From contig JAFZLJ010000022.1 of the NCBI GenBank assembly GCA_017551545.1, forward strand, positions 25,017-89,016: 64,000 nt of DNA, written 5' to 3'. The stretch's first letter is position 1, and each line of letters begins with the position of its first letter. The DNA comes from Treponema sp. GTDB lineage: Bacteria > Spirochaetota > Spirochaetia > Treponematales > Treponemataceae. Under the pieces are notes generated by a model. The model did no database searches. It was not told the DNA's origin and was given only the letters and a program-made list of their open reading frames with translations. The position numbers were made by a program, and so were the translations under genes. Positions 16,677 to 24,889 of this stretch are shown one piece after another.

Positions 16677-18515
16677 ATGAAAAAGAAAGATAAAGAAAAA
16701 AAGGAAAAACTGTCTTTATGGCAGACTCTAAAAAATGATGTTTATGCAGTAAAGCTTGCGGGTTCTTTCAGTAAGCCTGCAATTATCGGTGCGTTTTTCT
16801 GTATGCTCATCGGTTATGCCGAATGGGTATTTTTTGACGGATATTTTCTACGCGTTATTATTGAATCGCTGGGCAGAGGCGACGGCCTTAAACCAATTTT
16901 AGGCTTCATAGGAATAACAGCAGCGGTTCTGTTTGTGCTGGAAATTTATGACCGCTATACACAGCAGATCACCTTTGTCATTGAAGGCACTAAGCTTCAT
17001 AACGGCATTTATAAAAAGATTTTTGCTAAGGCAAGAAATGTTGAACTTAAGTGTTACGAAGACCCGGACTTTTACAACAAATATACCATGGCTATTGACG
17101 GTTCGGCCGACAAGGTAATGGAAATTGTAAAAAGCTTTAATGGTGCAATCATAGGAACAGTTGCAACTGTCTGTGTTTTTAAGCTGATGTATGACATAGA
17201 CAAGTTTTCTGTTCTGTTTATTATTTCTCCAATTATCGGAAACTTTATATTTGGTAACTTAAAAAGTAAATATGAACTTAAGCGTTACCGCGAGTATACT
17301 CCAAACAACAAAGTTCTTAATTATGTAAACCGCATGATGTATCTTCCGGATGGTGCTAAAGAAATACGCTTAAGCAAAGTGTTTGATATCCTTAAGCGTC
17401 GTTATAGCCAGGCAACTTCCGAGAATGTACGAATTGCAAAAAAATATGCATTCCCAAATATGAGCCTGAGCGTATTAAGAATCACCTTTACATTTACTGT
17501 AATTTTCGAAGGTGTTCTTATTTATGCCTTCTATAAAAAACAGGTTGCGGGAACTATTACTCTTGCACAGCTCACAATCATGACAAGTCTTATGGTTGCG
17601 GCAACCTGGATTCTCATAAGTCTTTTTGATGATATTTCAAAGCTTATTAAGAATGGTCTTTTTATAAATAATCTCCGCGGCTTTCTGGAGTATAAAGAAA
17701 AGATCCCGGAAGACCAGAAGGGCATTATTCCGCAAGGCTTTGAAACTCTTGAATTTAAGGACGTCTGCTTTTCATATAAAGATGAACAGACTATAAAAAA
17801 TCTTTCTTTCAAAATAAATAAAGATGAAGCTGTTGCACTCGTCGGACATAACGGTGCCGGCAAAACAACAATCATCAAACTTCTCTTAAGGTTGTATGAT
17901 CCGTCTTCCGGCGAGATTTTGTTGAACGGTATCAACATTAAAGAATATGATTTACGGGCTTACAGAGAGTTGTTCGCAACTACCTTCCAGGATTTCAAAA
18001 TTTTTGGAATGACTGTCCGCGAAAATGTTTTGATGGGAAGGCATTTTGAAAACGAAGATGAAGTTGTTCGTTCCAGCCTTCGCAAGACAGGAATTCTGGA
18101 TAAAATAGAATCCCTCCCAGACGGAATTGATTCTATGATGACAAAGGAATTTTTCGAGAATGGAACAATCCTTTCGGGCGGTCAGAATCAGAAGCTTGCC
18201 GCAGCAAGAACATTTGCAAAGCCTTCTCCGGTAAAAATATTCGACGAGCCGTCAAGCGCACTCGATCCAATTGCAGAATATGAGCTTTTCAAAAACATCA
18301 TGAAGGAAGGAAAAGAGCACACGATGCTTTTTATTTCGCACCGTTTGTCTTCTGTAAAAAACTGTGATCGTGTTCTCATGCTGGAAGGTGGCCGTCTTAT
18401 TGAAGAAGGCACTCACAAAGAACTGATTGCACGCAACGGCAGCTACTGTCAGATGTATAAGCGCCAGGCAATGAACTATCTTGCAATTGAAAACGAAGAG
18501 GAGGTGATCTTATGA
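16677..18515 (+). CDS. ABC transporter, permease-ATPase half (heterodimeric exporter subunit 1)
   Basis: This 612-residue protein has an N-terminal six-helix exporter domain (about residues 25-330) and a C-terminal ATPase domain. Walker A is GHNGAGKTT near residue 389, the Q-loop is TFQDF, the signature is LSGGQNQKL, Walker B is KIFDEPSSALD with the catalytic Glu, and the switch is SHR. The signature spacing is normal. Its stop shares ATGA with the next gene, also an exporter half, so the pair should form a heterodimer. The substrate is unknown. Confidence 0.9.
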   Translation: MKKKDKEKKEKLSLWQTLKNDVYAVKLAGSFSKPAIIGAFFCMLIGYAEWVFFDGYFLRVIIESLGRGDGLKPILGFIGITAAVLFVLEIYDRYTQQITFVIEGTKLHNGIYKKIFAKARNVELKCYEDPDFYNKYTMAIDGSADKVMEIVKSFNGAIIGTVATVCVFKLMYDIDKFSVLFIISPIIGNFIFGNLKSKYELKRYREYTPNNKVLNYVNRMMYLPDGAKEIRLSKVFDILKRRYSQATSENVRIAKKYAFPNMSLSVLRITFTFTVIFEGVLIYAFYKKQVAGTITLAQLTIMTSLMVAATWILISLFDDISKLIKNGLFINNLRGFLEYKEKIPEDQKGIIPQGFETLEFKDVCFSYKDEQTIKNLSFKINKDEAVALVGHNGAGKTTIIKLLLRLYDPSSGEILLNGINIKEYDLRAYRELFATTFQDFKIFGMTVRENVLMGRHFENEDEVVRSSLRKTGILDKIESLPDGIDSMMTKEFFENGTILSGGQNQKLAAARTFAKPSPVKIFDEPSSALDPIAEYELFKNIMKEGKEHTMLFISHRLSSVKNCDRVLMLEGGRLIEEGTHKELIARNGSYCQMYKRQAMNYLAIENEEEVIL

Positions 18516-20347
18516 GTCGGGACAAGAAAAATGCCGCTGATCAAAAGACAAAACAAAAAGCCTCTGTCGTTTTAAAAAATAACTGGTATCTTTTGAAGCT
18601 GATGTTCAAGGCTTCTCCTGCTTTTGTAATTATTCCGGCCCTTGATGCTATCAGAGGTCAGCTTTCTATCTTCTTTGAACACACCGTAGGAATTGGTTAT
18701 GTTCTTGAAGCCGCCGAAAAAGGATATCCGTTTGAACGCGTTGCTCTGGTCATCCTTATTCTTGCTTTGGCAATTACAGTTGGTATGCTTTTCACAGTTT
18801 TCTCTGGTGATTACATCATGGAAAAAGAGCGTCCTAAGGTAAAGGAAAAAATCAAGATTATGCTTTATGAAAAGGCAGCTAAGGTTGATCTTGCCTGCTA
18901 TGATAATCCGGAATTCTACAACTCACAGGTGCTTGCTCTTTCCGAAGTTGATAATCAGATTGATAAGGTTGAAGGCCTTGTAATCAATACCTTGAGCGGT
19001 TTATCAACTTTTATTTCTACAGGAATCTATTTTATTATAAAGGACAAGCCTTCGATTCTTTTTGTATTTGTTTCGTTTATTATGAGCTATTTCTTTAATC
19101 AGATGTTTGTCAAAGTAAACTACAAGGCACGAATAGAAAGAAATCCTTCTGAGCGAAAACGAACTTATATTGAACGAATCTTCTACCTTAATGATTATGC
19201 CAAGGAGCTTCGCATGAACCCTGATGTAGCAGACATTATGTACGAAAGGTTCGATAAGGCTTCGGAAGAAATTGTTGCTGTTGATAAGAAGTACGCCAGA
19301 AAACGTTTTGTTCTTGAGTTCCTGCGCAAGTACGTTGCTAATATGTTTTTCAGTGATTCACTTTACGTTGCGTATCTTGTTACGATGGTTGTTGCTACAA
19401 AAAGCATTTCAATCAGCACGCTTGCAATTTTGTACAGTTCGTTTGGAAGACTTAAGCACAGTATGAATGTATTTACCGAAACATATCCTGCTGCGTGTGA
19501 ATCAAGTCTTTATATTCAAAAGATTCGCGATTTCCTGAGCACAGAACAAAAGATTGTTTCGGAAGACAAGCTTGTAGCAAGCAAGGATGCAAAGCGGCTC
19601 GACCTTAAGGATGTGTCTTTTGCATATTCTCCGGAAACTCCGAACGTTATTGAGAATATGAATCTCTTCATTAAGCCGGGCCAAAAGATTGCGCTTGTCG
19701 GATATAACGGCGCCGGAAAGACAACTCTGGTTAAACTTTTGATGAGACTTTATGATCCAACCTCGGGCACTATAATGGCAGATGGAACAGATATCAAAAA
19801 ATATGATCTAGAATCTTACCGCGATACGATTGGTACGGTTTTCCAGGATTTCAATATTTTTGCAGGTTCTGTTCGTGAAAATGTTCTTCTGGCACCGACT
19901 GAAGGTTCCTCGGAAGAAAGGATAATTCAATCTCTTAAGGATAGCGGCCTTTACGATAGAGCAATGCAGCTTGATAACAAACTTGATTCAATGCTTACAA
20001 CAGAGTTTGATGATAAGGGCTTGAATCTTTCGGGTGGTGAAGCACAGAAGCTTGCTATCTCCAGAGTTTTCTATAAGGATGCAGGCCTTATGATTCTTGA
20101 TGAACCTTCGAGTGCACTGGACCCGATTGCAGAATATCAGTTGAATCATGCTATGCTCAAAGCCACAGGTGATAAAACCGTAATCTTTATTTCACACCGA
20201 CTTTCGACTACACGCATAGCAGATTATATTTTCATGCTCGAAAACGGAAAGATTGTAGAGCAGGGTAACCATGAAGAACTTCTTGCCCTTCACGGAAAAT
20301 ACGAAGCCATGTGGAAGGCTCAGGCCGGGGCATATATTGAAGTTTAA
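18512..20347 (+). CDS. ABC transporter, permease-ATPase half (heterodimeric exporter subunit 2)
   Basis: This 611-residue protein pairs with the upstream half-transporter. It has six membrane helices in the first 330 residues, Walker A GYNGAGKTT near residue 398, Q-loop VFQDF, signature LSGGEAQKL, Walker B MILDEPSSALD and switch SHR. All catalytic residues are present in both halves, unlike exporters with one dead site. The TM domain is of the lipid/peptide exporter type. Translation begins in a four-base overlap with subunit 1. An APH-type kinase gene follows 19 bases later. Confidence 0.9.
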   Translation: MSRDKKNAADQKTKQKASVVLKNNWYLLKLMFKASPAFVIIPALDAIRGQLSIFFEHTVGIGYVLEAAEKGYPFERVALVILILALAITVGMLFTVFSGDYIMEKERPKVKEKIKIMLYEKAAKVDLACYDNPEFYNSQVLALSEVDNQIDKVEGLVINTLSGLSTFISTGIYFIIKDKPSILFVFVSFIMSYFFNQMFVKVNYKARIERNPSERKRTYIERIFYLNDYAKELRMNPDVADIMYERFDKASEEIVAVDKKYARKRFVLEFLRKYVANMFFSDSLYVAYLVTMVVATKSISISTLAILYSSFGRLKHSMNVFTETYPAACESSLYIQKIRDFLSTEQKIVSEDKLVASKDAKRLDLKDVSFAYSPETPNVIENMNLFIKPGQKIALVGYNGAGKTTLVKLLMRLYDPTSGTIMADGTDIKKYDLESYRDTIGTVFQDFNIFAGSVRENVLLAPTEGSSEERIIQSLKDSGLYDRAMQLDNKLDSMLTTEFDDKGLNLSGGEAQKLAISRVFYKDAGLMILDEPSSALDPIAEYQLNHAMLKATGDKTVIFISHRLSTTRIADYIFMLENGKIVEQGNHEELLALHGKYEAMWKAQAGAYIEV

Positions 20348-20366
20348 AACTCATTCGGAGTGAAAA

Positions 20367-21335
20367 TTGGAAATGATTGAAAGGGCTATAAATTTGTTTT
20401 CTCTTAATGGTTATGATTTTCACGAGGTTGAAGGTCACGAGGGTGGACGCAATCAGATTTTTATTTGCAGTAAAAATGGTGAAAAAAAGTTTGTGCTGAG
20501 GATTTCTTCAACGGGTGACAGGACCGAAAAAGATTATCTTGCAGAAACGGAGTTTGTTCATTATCTGGCTAAGGGTGGGGCTCCTGTTGCCGATGTAATT
20601 CCAAGTGTGAACGGAAAGCTTGTTGAAACTGTTGATGATGAGGGCGCCTCGGTTTTCATTTCACTTTTTGAATATGCAAGGGGCATGCTTTTGTGCGACA
20701 ACGGTTATCGTTACCGTGAAGGCGCTCCGCTTGAAGAGTATTTTTATAACACAGGAAAAACTCTCGGAAAAATCCACGAGCTTTCAAAACACTTTGAACC
20801 AACCGCAGACCATCGTCGCCCGGAATATTTTGATAAATACAACATGGAATACATCAACCGCCTGATTCCAGACAGTTATTCAGATTTGAAAAATGCAATT
20901 GCGGGGCGGCTGGAAAAATTTCATAAACTACCGAACGATAGTCAAAACTACGGCCTGGTTCACTTCGACTACAGCGACGGCAACTATCACATAGACATGA
21001 CAAACGGCAGCATCACAGTTTTTGATTTTGACAACTGCATGTACTGCTGGTACATGTTCGATCTTGCAAATCTTTATCTTCACGGCGAAGGCTGGTTCCG
21101 TTTCGAAAGCGACCCTGCAAAACGAGAAGCCGGGATGCAGAATTACTTCAACACAATCCTCAAAGGCTACAAATCAGAAACCTCAATTTCCGACAATCTC
21201 CTGAATCAACTCCCACTTTTTATCGACATGGTCCTAATCGAAAACATCGTCGACGAGTTTGAATGTGCAGCCCGCGAAGGCGAAGAAGTAGACCCGGAAG
21301 ATATTGATCACATCCTAGGCTCAATCTCTCGCTGA
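20367..21335 (+). CDS. Phosphotransferase of the APH/choline-kinase fold
   Basis: This protein is 322 residues from a TTG start at 20367, six bases after the GGAG SD; an ATG two codons later is 12 bases away and less well placed. The Brenner motif is HFDYSDGNYH near residue 198 (His-x-Asp-x4-Asn) and the metal-binding Asp is in FDFDNC near 215. The N-lobe has FVLRIS as the ATP-lysine-like strand. The family phosphorylates aminoglycosides, homoserine, choline or similar small molecules; nothing indicates resistance. It overlaps the convergent serine hydrolase gene by 28 bases. Confidence 0.82.
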   Translation: MEMIERAINLFSLNGYDFHEVEGHEGGRNQIFICSKNGEKKFVLRISSTGDRTEKDYLAETEFVHYLAKGGAPVADVIPSVNGKLVETVDDEGASVFISLFEYARGMLLCDNGYRYREGAPLEEYFYNTGKTLGKIHELSKHFEPTADHRRPEYFDKYNMEYINRLIPDSYSDLKNAIAGRLEKFHKLPNDSQNYGLVHFDYSDGNYHIDMTNGSITVFDFDNCMYCWYMFDLANLYLHGEGWFRFESDPAKREAGMQNYFNTILKGYKSETSISDNLLNQLPLFIDMVLIENIVDEFECAAREGEEVDPEDIDHILGSISR

Positions 21336-22285
21336 ATAAAATCCACGCGGTCAAAAATCGTAGGCTTAAAATATGACGCTACCGCAACAACAATCTTTTT
21401 CTCGGGATTAATATAAATCACGTTTCCGCTGTTTCCAATGGCGGCATAGATTCCCTTTTTACGGCTTATGACCCACCACAAATATCCGTAATCCATTCCG
21501 CGGAAATGCTTGCCTTCTACAGTGCGCGGCTGTGTCATATCGCGAATCCATTTTGAAGACACAATCTGCTGCCCGCCAAACTCACCCTTGTTCAAACACA
21601 TCACACCAATCTTTGCCATATCCTCGGCAGACAAACATAAGCCGTAACCCGGAGTTCCAAGATCCTGTCTGTCACTAAACCACACAGCTTCTTTTGGAGT
21701 CTTTTGAATTGTAAACTGCTTGTGCTCTTCTGCAGACTTGGCGATGTAAACTTTGTGAGCCGGAATACCCAATGGCCCAAACAAAAACTTATTCGCATAA
21801 TCCACAGTTATCATACCCGTAGCCTTATAAAGAATGCCTGTCAAAATATGAATGCACACCGACGAATACCTGAACTCATCTGTAAGTCCCTGTCGTCCTC
21901 CAAGAAAATCAAGCGAGGTGTAAGTCCAGTTTTCACTCGCGCATACCTTGCTCCACGGATCGCCCTTGCCCTTATACGGCGCCCTCATCGTAAGCAGGTG
22001 CTTGATCGTTACATCATAAATTGTCTTTTCACCGCGCTTCACTTTATATTCAGGAAAATAATCAAGCACTTTATCATCAATGCTTTTAATCTGTCCCTTA
22101 TCTATTGCAATGCCAACCAGCAGCGCAAAAATACTTTTGGTTACAGACATAACATGTGCGCAGTCATCAACCTTGTAGTTGTTCCAGCAGTCAGAAAAAA
22201 CTTTCTCACCATTCTTGTACGCCACCATCTGGCAGATGTTGGGCTGTTCAGTTTCAATTAATTTGTGTAGTTCTTGTTTGTTCAT
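21308..22285 (-). CDS. Serine hydrolase (class C beta-lactamase-related family), cytoplasmic
   Basis: This 325-residue protein has Ser-Val-Thr-Lys in VMSVTKSIFALL near residue 48 (nucleophile and general base), a second motif YSS in FRYSSVCIH where Tyr-x-Asn is usual, and a C-terminal AAIGNSGNVIYINP strand. No signal peptide or membrane segment is visible, so it is likely cytoplasmic, unlike the related gene at 14313. The family contains esterases and amidases. It convergently overlaps the APH-type gene by 28 bases. Confidence 0.8.
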   Translation of the reverse strand: MNKQELHKLIETEQPNICQMVAYKNGEKVFSDCWNNYKVDDCAHVMSVTKSIFALLVGIAIDKGQIKSIDDKVLDYFPEYKVKRGEKTIYDVTIKHLLTMRAPYKGKGDPWSKVCASENWTYTSLDFLGGRQGLTDEFRYSSVCIHILTGILYKATGMITVDYANKFLFGPLGIPAHKVYIAKSAEEHKQFTIQKTPKEAVWFSDRQDLGTPGYGLCLSAEDMAKIGVMCLNKGEFGGQQIVSSKWIRDMTQPRTVEGKHFRGMDYGYLWWVISRKKGIYAAIGNSGNVIYINPEKKIVVAVASYFKPTIFDRVDFIQREIEPRM

Positions 22286-22360
22286 GGTTTAGATTCTTTC
22301 ATTCAATTTTTAATTAGTCAATAAATTTTTTTAAGATTTTTAAGAATCTATTGATAACCC

Positions 22361-22389
22361 TTTACTCATATATGCCGCTCGAGTAAAAT
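22361..22389 (+). promoter_or_regulatory. Promoter giving a leaderless mRNA for the HEYGH protein
   Basis: TTTACT (22361-22366) and TAAAAT (22384-22389) are 17 bases apart. The -10 box ends only six bases before the ATG at 22396 and there is no SD sequence, so the start codon should be at or next to the mRNA 5' end. Confidence 0.5.
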
Positions 22390-22395
22390 AAACTT

Positions 22396-22818
22396 ATGAG
22401 ACGATTTTTATACATTTTAATTCAATGCACCTGGGGTTTGGGACAAACACTCATTGGTCTGCTTTTTTTTATAATCCATATTACAAAACCTCACAGAATC
22501 TACAAAGGAGCAATTGAAACACGCTGGAATAGTCCTTATGCCGGATTGAGTCTTGGACTTTTTATTTTTGTACCACGTGATGAAGGTGAATATCAAAACG
22601 GTGCGCGCGTTCACGAATATGGACACACAATTCAGTCGCTGGTGCTTGGACCTTTGTATGCACTTGTTGGAGTTATTTCGGTAGGCTGGGGTAGTGTGAT
22701 TTTCCCAATTCTAAAGGGCACAGAAAAATACAAAGATATTCCTTATACAAAATGTTTTGTTGAATATAACGCAAGCTGGCTTGGTGAAAAAGTCACTGGC
22801 GAAAAAGCTGTCTGGTAA
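22396..22818 (+). CDS. Small membrane protein with an HEYGH zinc-binding motif
   Basis: This 140-residue protein has an N-terminal hydrophobic segment (residues ~5-27), a second one near 50-60, and a third near 88-110. Between the last two lies VHEYGHTIQS, a His-Glu-x-x-His metalloprotease-type motif at about residues 76-80. It is too short for a standard M48 or M50 peptidase, but a similar arrangement is seen in small uncharacterised membrane proteins. Function unassigned. There is no SD; the mRNA appears leaderless. Confidence 0.6.
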   Translation: MRRFLYILIQCTWGLGQTLIGLLFFIIHITKPHRIYKGAIETRWNSPYAGLSLGLFIFVPRDEGEYQNGARVHEYGHTIQSLVLGPLYALVGVISVGWGSVIFPILKGTEKYKDIPYTKCFVEYNASWLGEKVTGEKAVW

Positions 22819-22836
22819 AATCTGATTTTTATACAG

Positions 22837-22866
22837 TTGGAATTTCCTCAAATTATGATTTATAAT
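22837..22866 (+). promoter_or_regulatory. Promoter giving a leaderless mRNA for the GH10 xylanase
   Basis: TTGGAA (22837-22842) and TATAAT (22861-22866) are 18 bases apart. The -10 box ends six bases before the ATG at 22873; no SD is present. Confidence 0.55.
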
Positions 22867-22872
22867 TAACCT

Positions 22873-24018
22873 ATGAACAAATATTTATACGAATCATTCA
22901 AAGATTATTTTAGAGTTGGCGCCGCAGTTAGTGGTATTATTCTGATGTCTGATAAAGAGCGCGAAGTACTTTTTGAAAACATGAAAAAGCGCATGGAAGA
23001 ATTCAAAAAGAATTTTAAACCACAGCCAGGAATGCCGGAATTTAAGTTCCCTGAACCTCAGCCTTTTCCTGCAGGCGAAATGATTGATAAAAAACTTGCA
23101 GCTGAACATTTTAATCTTGTAGTTGCAGAAAATGAATGTAAGATGGGCAGCGTTTACAAAGGTCCTGATGAGTTTGATTTTACAGGAGCAGATAGGCTTC
23201 TTAAGTTTGCCCGCGAAAATGGTCAGGATATGCGCTGGCACACTCTGGTATGGCATAATCAGTCGCCGCGATGGATTTTTGAAGATGGAAACGGCGGTAA
23301 GGCAAGCAAGGAGCTTCTCGAAGAACGATTGAAGAAATATATTTTTGCAGTAGGCGAACGTTACCGTGATGATATCTGCTCTGTTGATGTTGTAAATGAA
23401 TGTATTTCTGATAAAAACTTTATTTTGCGCGATGGGGCAGACCGTTCTCAGTGGTTTGATATTCTTGGTCCTGAGTATGTTGATAAGGCCTTTTTCTGGG
23501 CAAAGGAAGCGTTCCCAAAATCGAGTCTTGTAATTAATGATTATAACCTTGAAATGATTGAAGGAAAGCGCCAGGGTATGTATAAGCTTGTAAAAGGCAT
23601 GCTTGAGCGCGGAGTTCCTGTAGACACCGTAGGCCTTCAGATGCACATCAATATCCAGAATCCGCCGGTGAGTGAAATTGAAGAAACAATTGAGCTTTAC
23701 GGAAGTCTTGGTCTGAACGTAATTGTTACAGAGATGGAAGTTTCTGCATATCTTGATAAGGATTTTGAACATCCGGATCCACGCCGTGAATATGACCAGG
23801 CCTTTCTGGAGCAGCAGGCAGAACGATACGCACAGATTTTTGAATGCTTTAAGAAGGAAGCAAAAGCCGGCATCTTAAAAGACGTAGTTTTATGGGGAAT
23901 CACAGACAAAATGAGCTGGAAAAACAACTTCCCGGCCCCAGGACGCGGCGATGCACCACTCTTATTTGATGTTGAAGGCAAAGAAAAACCTGCATTTAAC
24001 CGATTGCTTGGGTTGTAG
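22873..24018 (+). CDS. GH10 endo-1,4-beta-xylanase, intracellular form
   Basis: This 381-residue protein has the GH10 blocks WHTLVWHNQ near residue 122, VDVVNECI (acid/base Glu after Asn) near 173 and VTEMEVSAYL (nucleophile Glu) near 285, with WGITDKMSW near the end. There is no signal peptide or lipobox, so it should work in the cytoplasm on imported xylo-oligosaccharides. An extra segment at about residues 32-70 (charged helix, then a proline-rich FKFPEPQPFP stretch) interrupts the usual first strand-helix unit. Xylulokinase and a lipoprotein GH10 are encoded within 5 kb. Confidence 0.9.
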   Translation: MNKYLYESFKDYFRVGAAVSGIILMSDKEREVLFENMKKRMEEFKKNFKPQPGMPEFKFPEPQPFPAGEMIDKKLAAEHFNLVVAENECKMGSVYKGPDEFDFTGADRLLKFARENGQDMRWHTLVWHNQSPRWIFEDGNGGKASKELLEERLKKYIFAVGERYRDDICSVDVVNECISDKNFILRDGADRSQWFDILGPEYVDKAFFWAKEAFPKSSLVINDYNLEMIEGKRQGMYKLVKGMLERGVPVDTVGLQMHINIQNPPVSEIEETIELYGSLGLNVIVTEMEVSAYLDKDFEHPDPRREYDQAFLEQQAERYAQIFECFKKEAKAGILKDVVLWGITDKMSWKNNFPAPGRGDAPLLFDVEGKEKPAFNRLLGL

Positions 24019-24026
24019 TATTTATT

Positions 24027-24055
24027 TTGACATTTTCTGTTGATTATGTCATAAT
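24027..24055 (+). promoter_or_regulatory. Promoter giving a leaderless mRNA for the thioesterase gene
   Basis: TTGACA (24027-24032) and CATAAT (24050-24055) are 17 bases apart, with TG one base before the -10 box. The box ends eight bases before the ATG at 24064 and no SD is visible. Confidence 0.6.
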
Positions 24056-24063
24056 AAATTATT

Positions 24064-24783
24064 ATGTATGTAGAAATTAATTATCAGCGACGTTACGAAG
24101 ACTTTAGAAAGGACGGCAAAATGCGCCTTGGTGCGATTCTCAAGGCATTTGAAGTTGCAGGCAGCCGTCATTCAGACACAGTTGGCGACAACATTCTTTC
24201 AGACACAAAAGAAGGCAAAGCCTGGATTATGACAGACTGGTTTGTAGAAATTGACCAGTTCCCAATGGTAAGTCAGGAAATTAAAATTCGCACCTGGGTA
24301 GAGCCAATCAAGCAGATTTTGTTCAGCAACCGTGATTTTGAAGTAGAAGCCGACGGAAAAGTTTGCGTTCGTTGTGTAGGCCGCTACGTAATTGTAGACC
24401 TTTCAACAAACCGCCCTCAGAAGATTGGTCCTGAATTTGCCGACCAGTATAAGCCGGAAGACCGCCAGGCCATTGCAATGGACAAGCCTCCACGCCTTGT
24501 AACACCAGAAGCATTTACAAATGAGGTAGCTATAAACGTTCGCCGTTCAGATATTGATTACAATGACCACGTACATAACCTTACATATCTGGACTATGCG
24601 TTTGAAGCGCTGCCACATGAAGTTTACAAGAATTATGATTTTAAGGGCTTCCGCGTTACTTACAAGCAGGCAGTAAAGCCGCATGAAGAGCTTGTTTGTA
24701 AGTATGCCTTTGTTGAGAATAAACATGTTTGTTGTATTTTTGATAAGGCTGGGGAACTTAAAACTCAGATTGAATTTTACTAA
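24064..24783 (+). CDS. Acyl-ACP thioesterase (FatA/FatB-like)
   Basis: This 239-residue protein has a double hot-dog layout. The first half contains GSRHSDTVGDN and WIMTDWFVEIDQFP, the second the catalytic-type block RRSDIDYNDHVHNLTYLDYA near residue 160 (Asp, Asn, His positions of acyl-ACP thioesterases). It would release free fatty acids from acyl-ACP. In an organism with a Fak system on the same stretch, it could set a free-fatty-acid pool. The gene is followed by a hairpin repeat that separates it from convergent xylB. Confidence 0.85.
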   Translation: MYVEINYQRRYEDFRKDGKMRLGAILKAFEVAGSRHSDTVGDNILSDTKEGKAWIMTDWFVEIDQFPMVSQEIKIRTWVEPIKQILFSNRDFEVEADGKVCVRCVGRYVIVDLSTNRPQKIGPEFADQYKPEDRQAIAMDKPPRLVTPEAFTNEVAINVRRSDIDYNDHVHNLTYLDYAFEALPHEVYKNYDFKGFRVTYKQAVKPHEELVCKYAFVENKHVCCIFDKAGELKTQIEFY

Positions 24784-24797
24784 TTAGAAAAAATATC

Positions 24798-24883
24798 GTC
24801 ATTGCGAGGAGCGTAGCGACGCGGCAATCCACATACAAGTATGCATTTTAATACCTGGATTGCCGCGCTACGCTCGCAATGAC
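24798..24883. repeat. Dispersed palindromic repeat, copy 2 (GTCATTGCGAGGAGCG family)
   Basis: It matches 13490-13579 along its length, with outer arms GTCATTGCG and CGCAATGAC and inner arms GCGGCAATCC and GGATTGCCGC. It lies exactly between the convergent thioesterase and xylB genes, where a bidirectional hairpin could end both transcripts, though no T-run follows. Relative to copy 1 the stem keeps pairing through a compensatory T-A to C-G change. Confidence 0.9.
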
Positions 24884-24889
24884 GTAGCA

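Noticed and set aside
20367..21335. Aminoglycoside resistance gene
   Set aside because: The fold is APH-like, but it covers many small-molecule kinases and nothing specific to aminoglycosides is visible.
21308..22285. Beta-lactamase resistance gene
   Set aside because: There is no signal peptide and the second motif is altered; the family is mostly esterases and peptidases.
22894..23772. Open frame of 292 codons on the minus strand
   Set aside because: It is antisense to the GH10 gene, has no recognisable domain, and the GH10 catalytic motifs are on the other strand.
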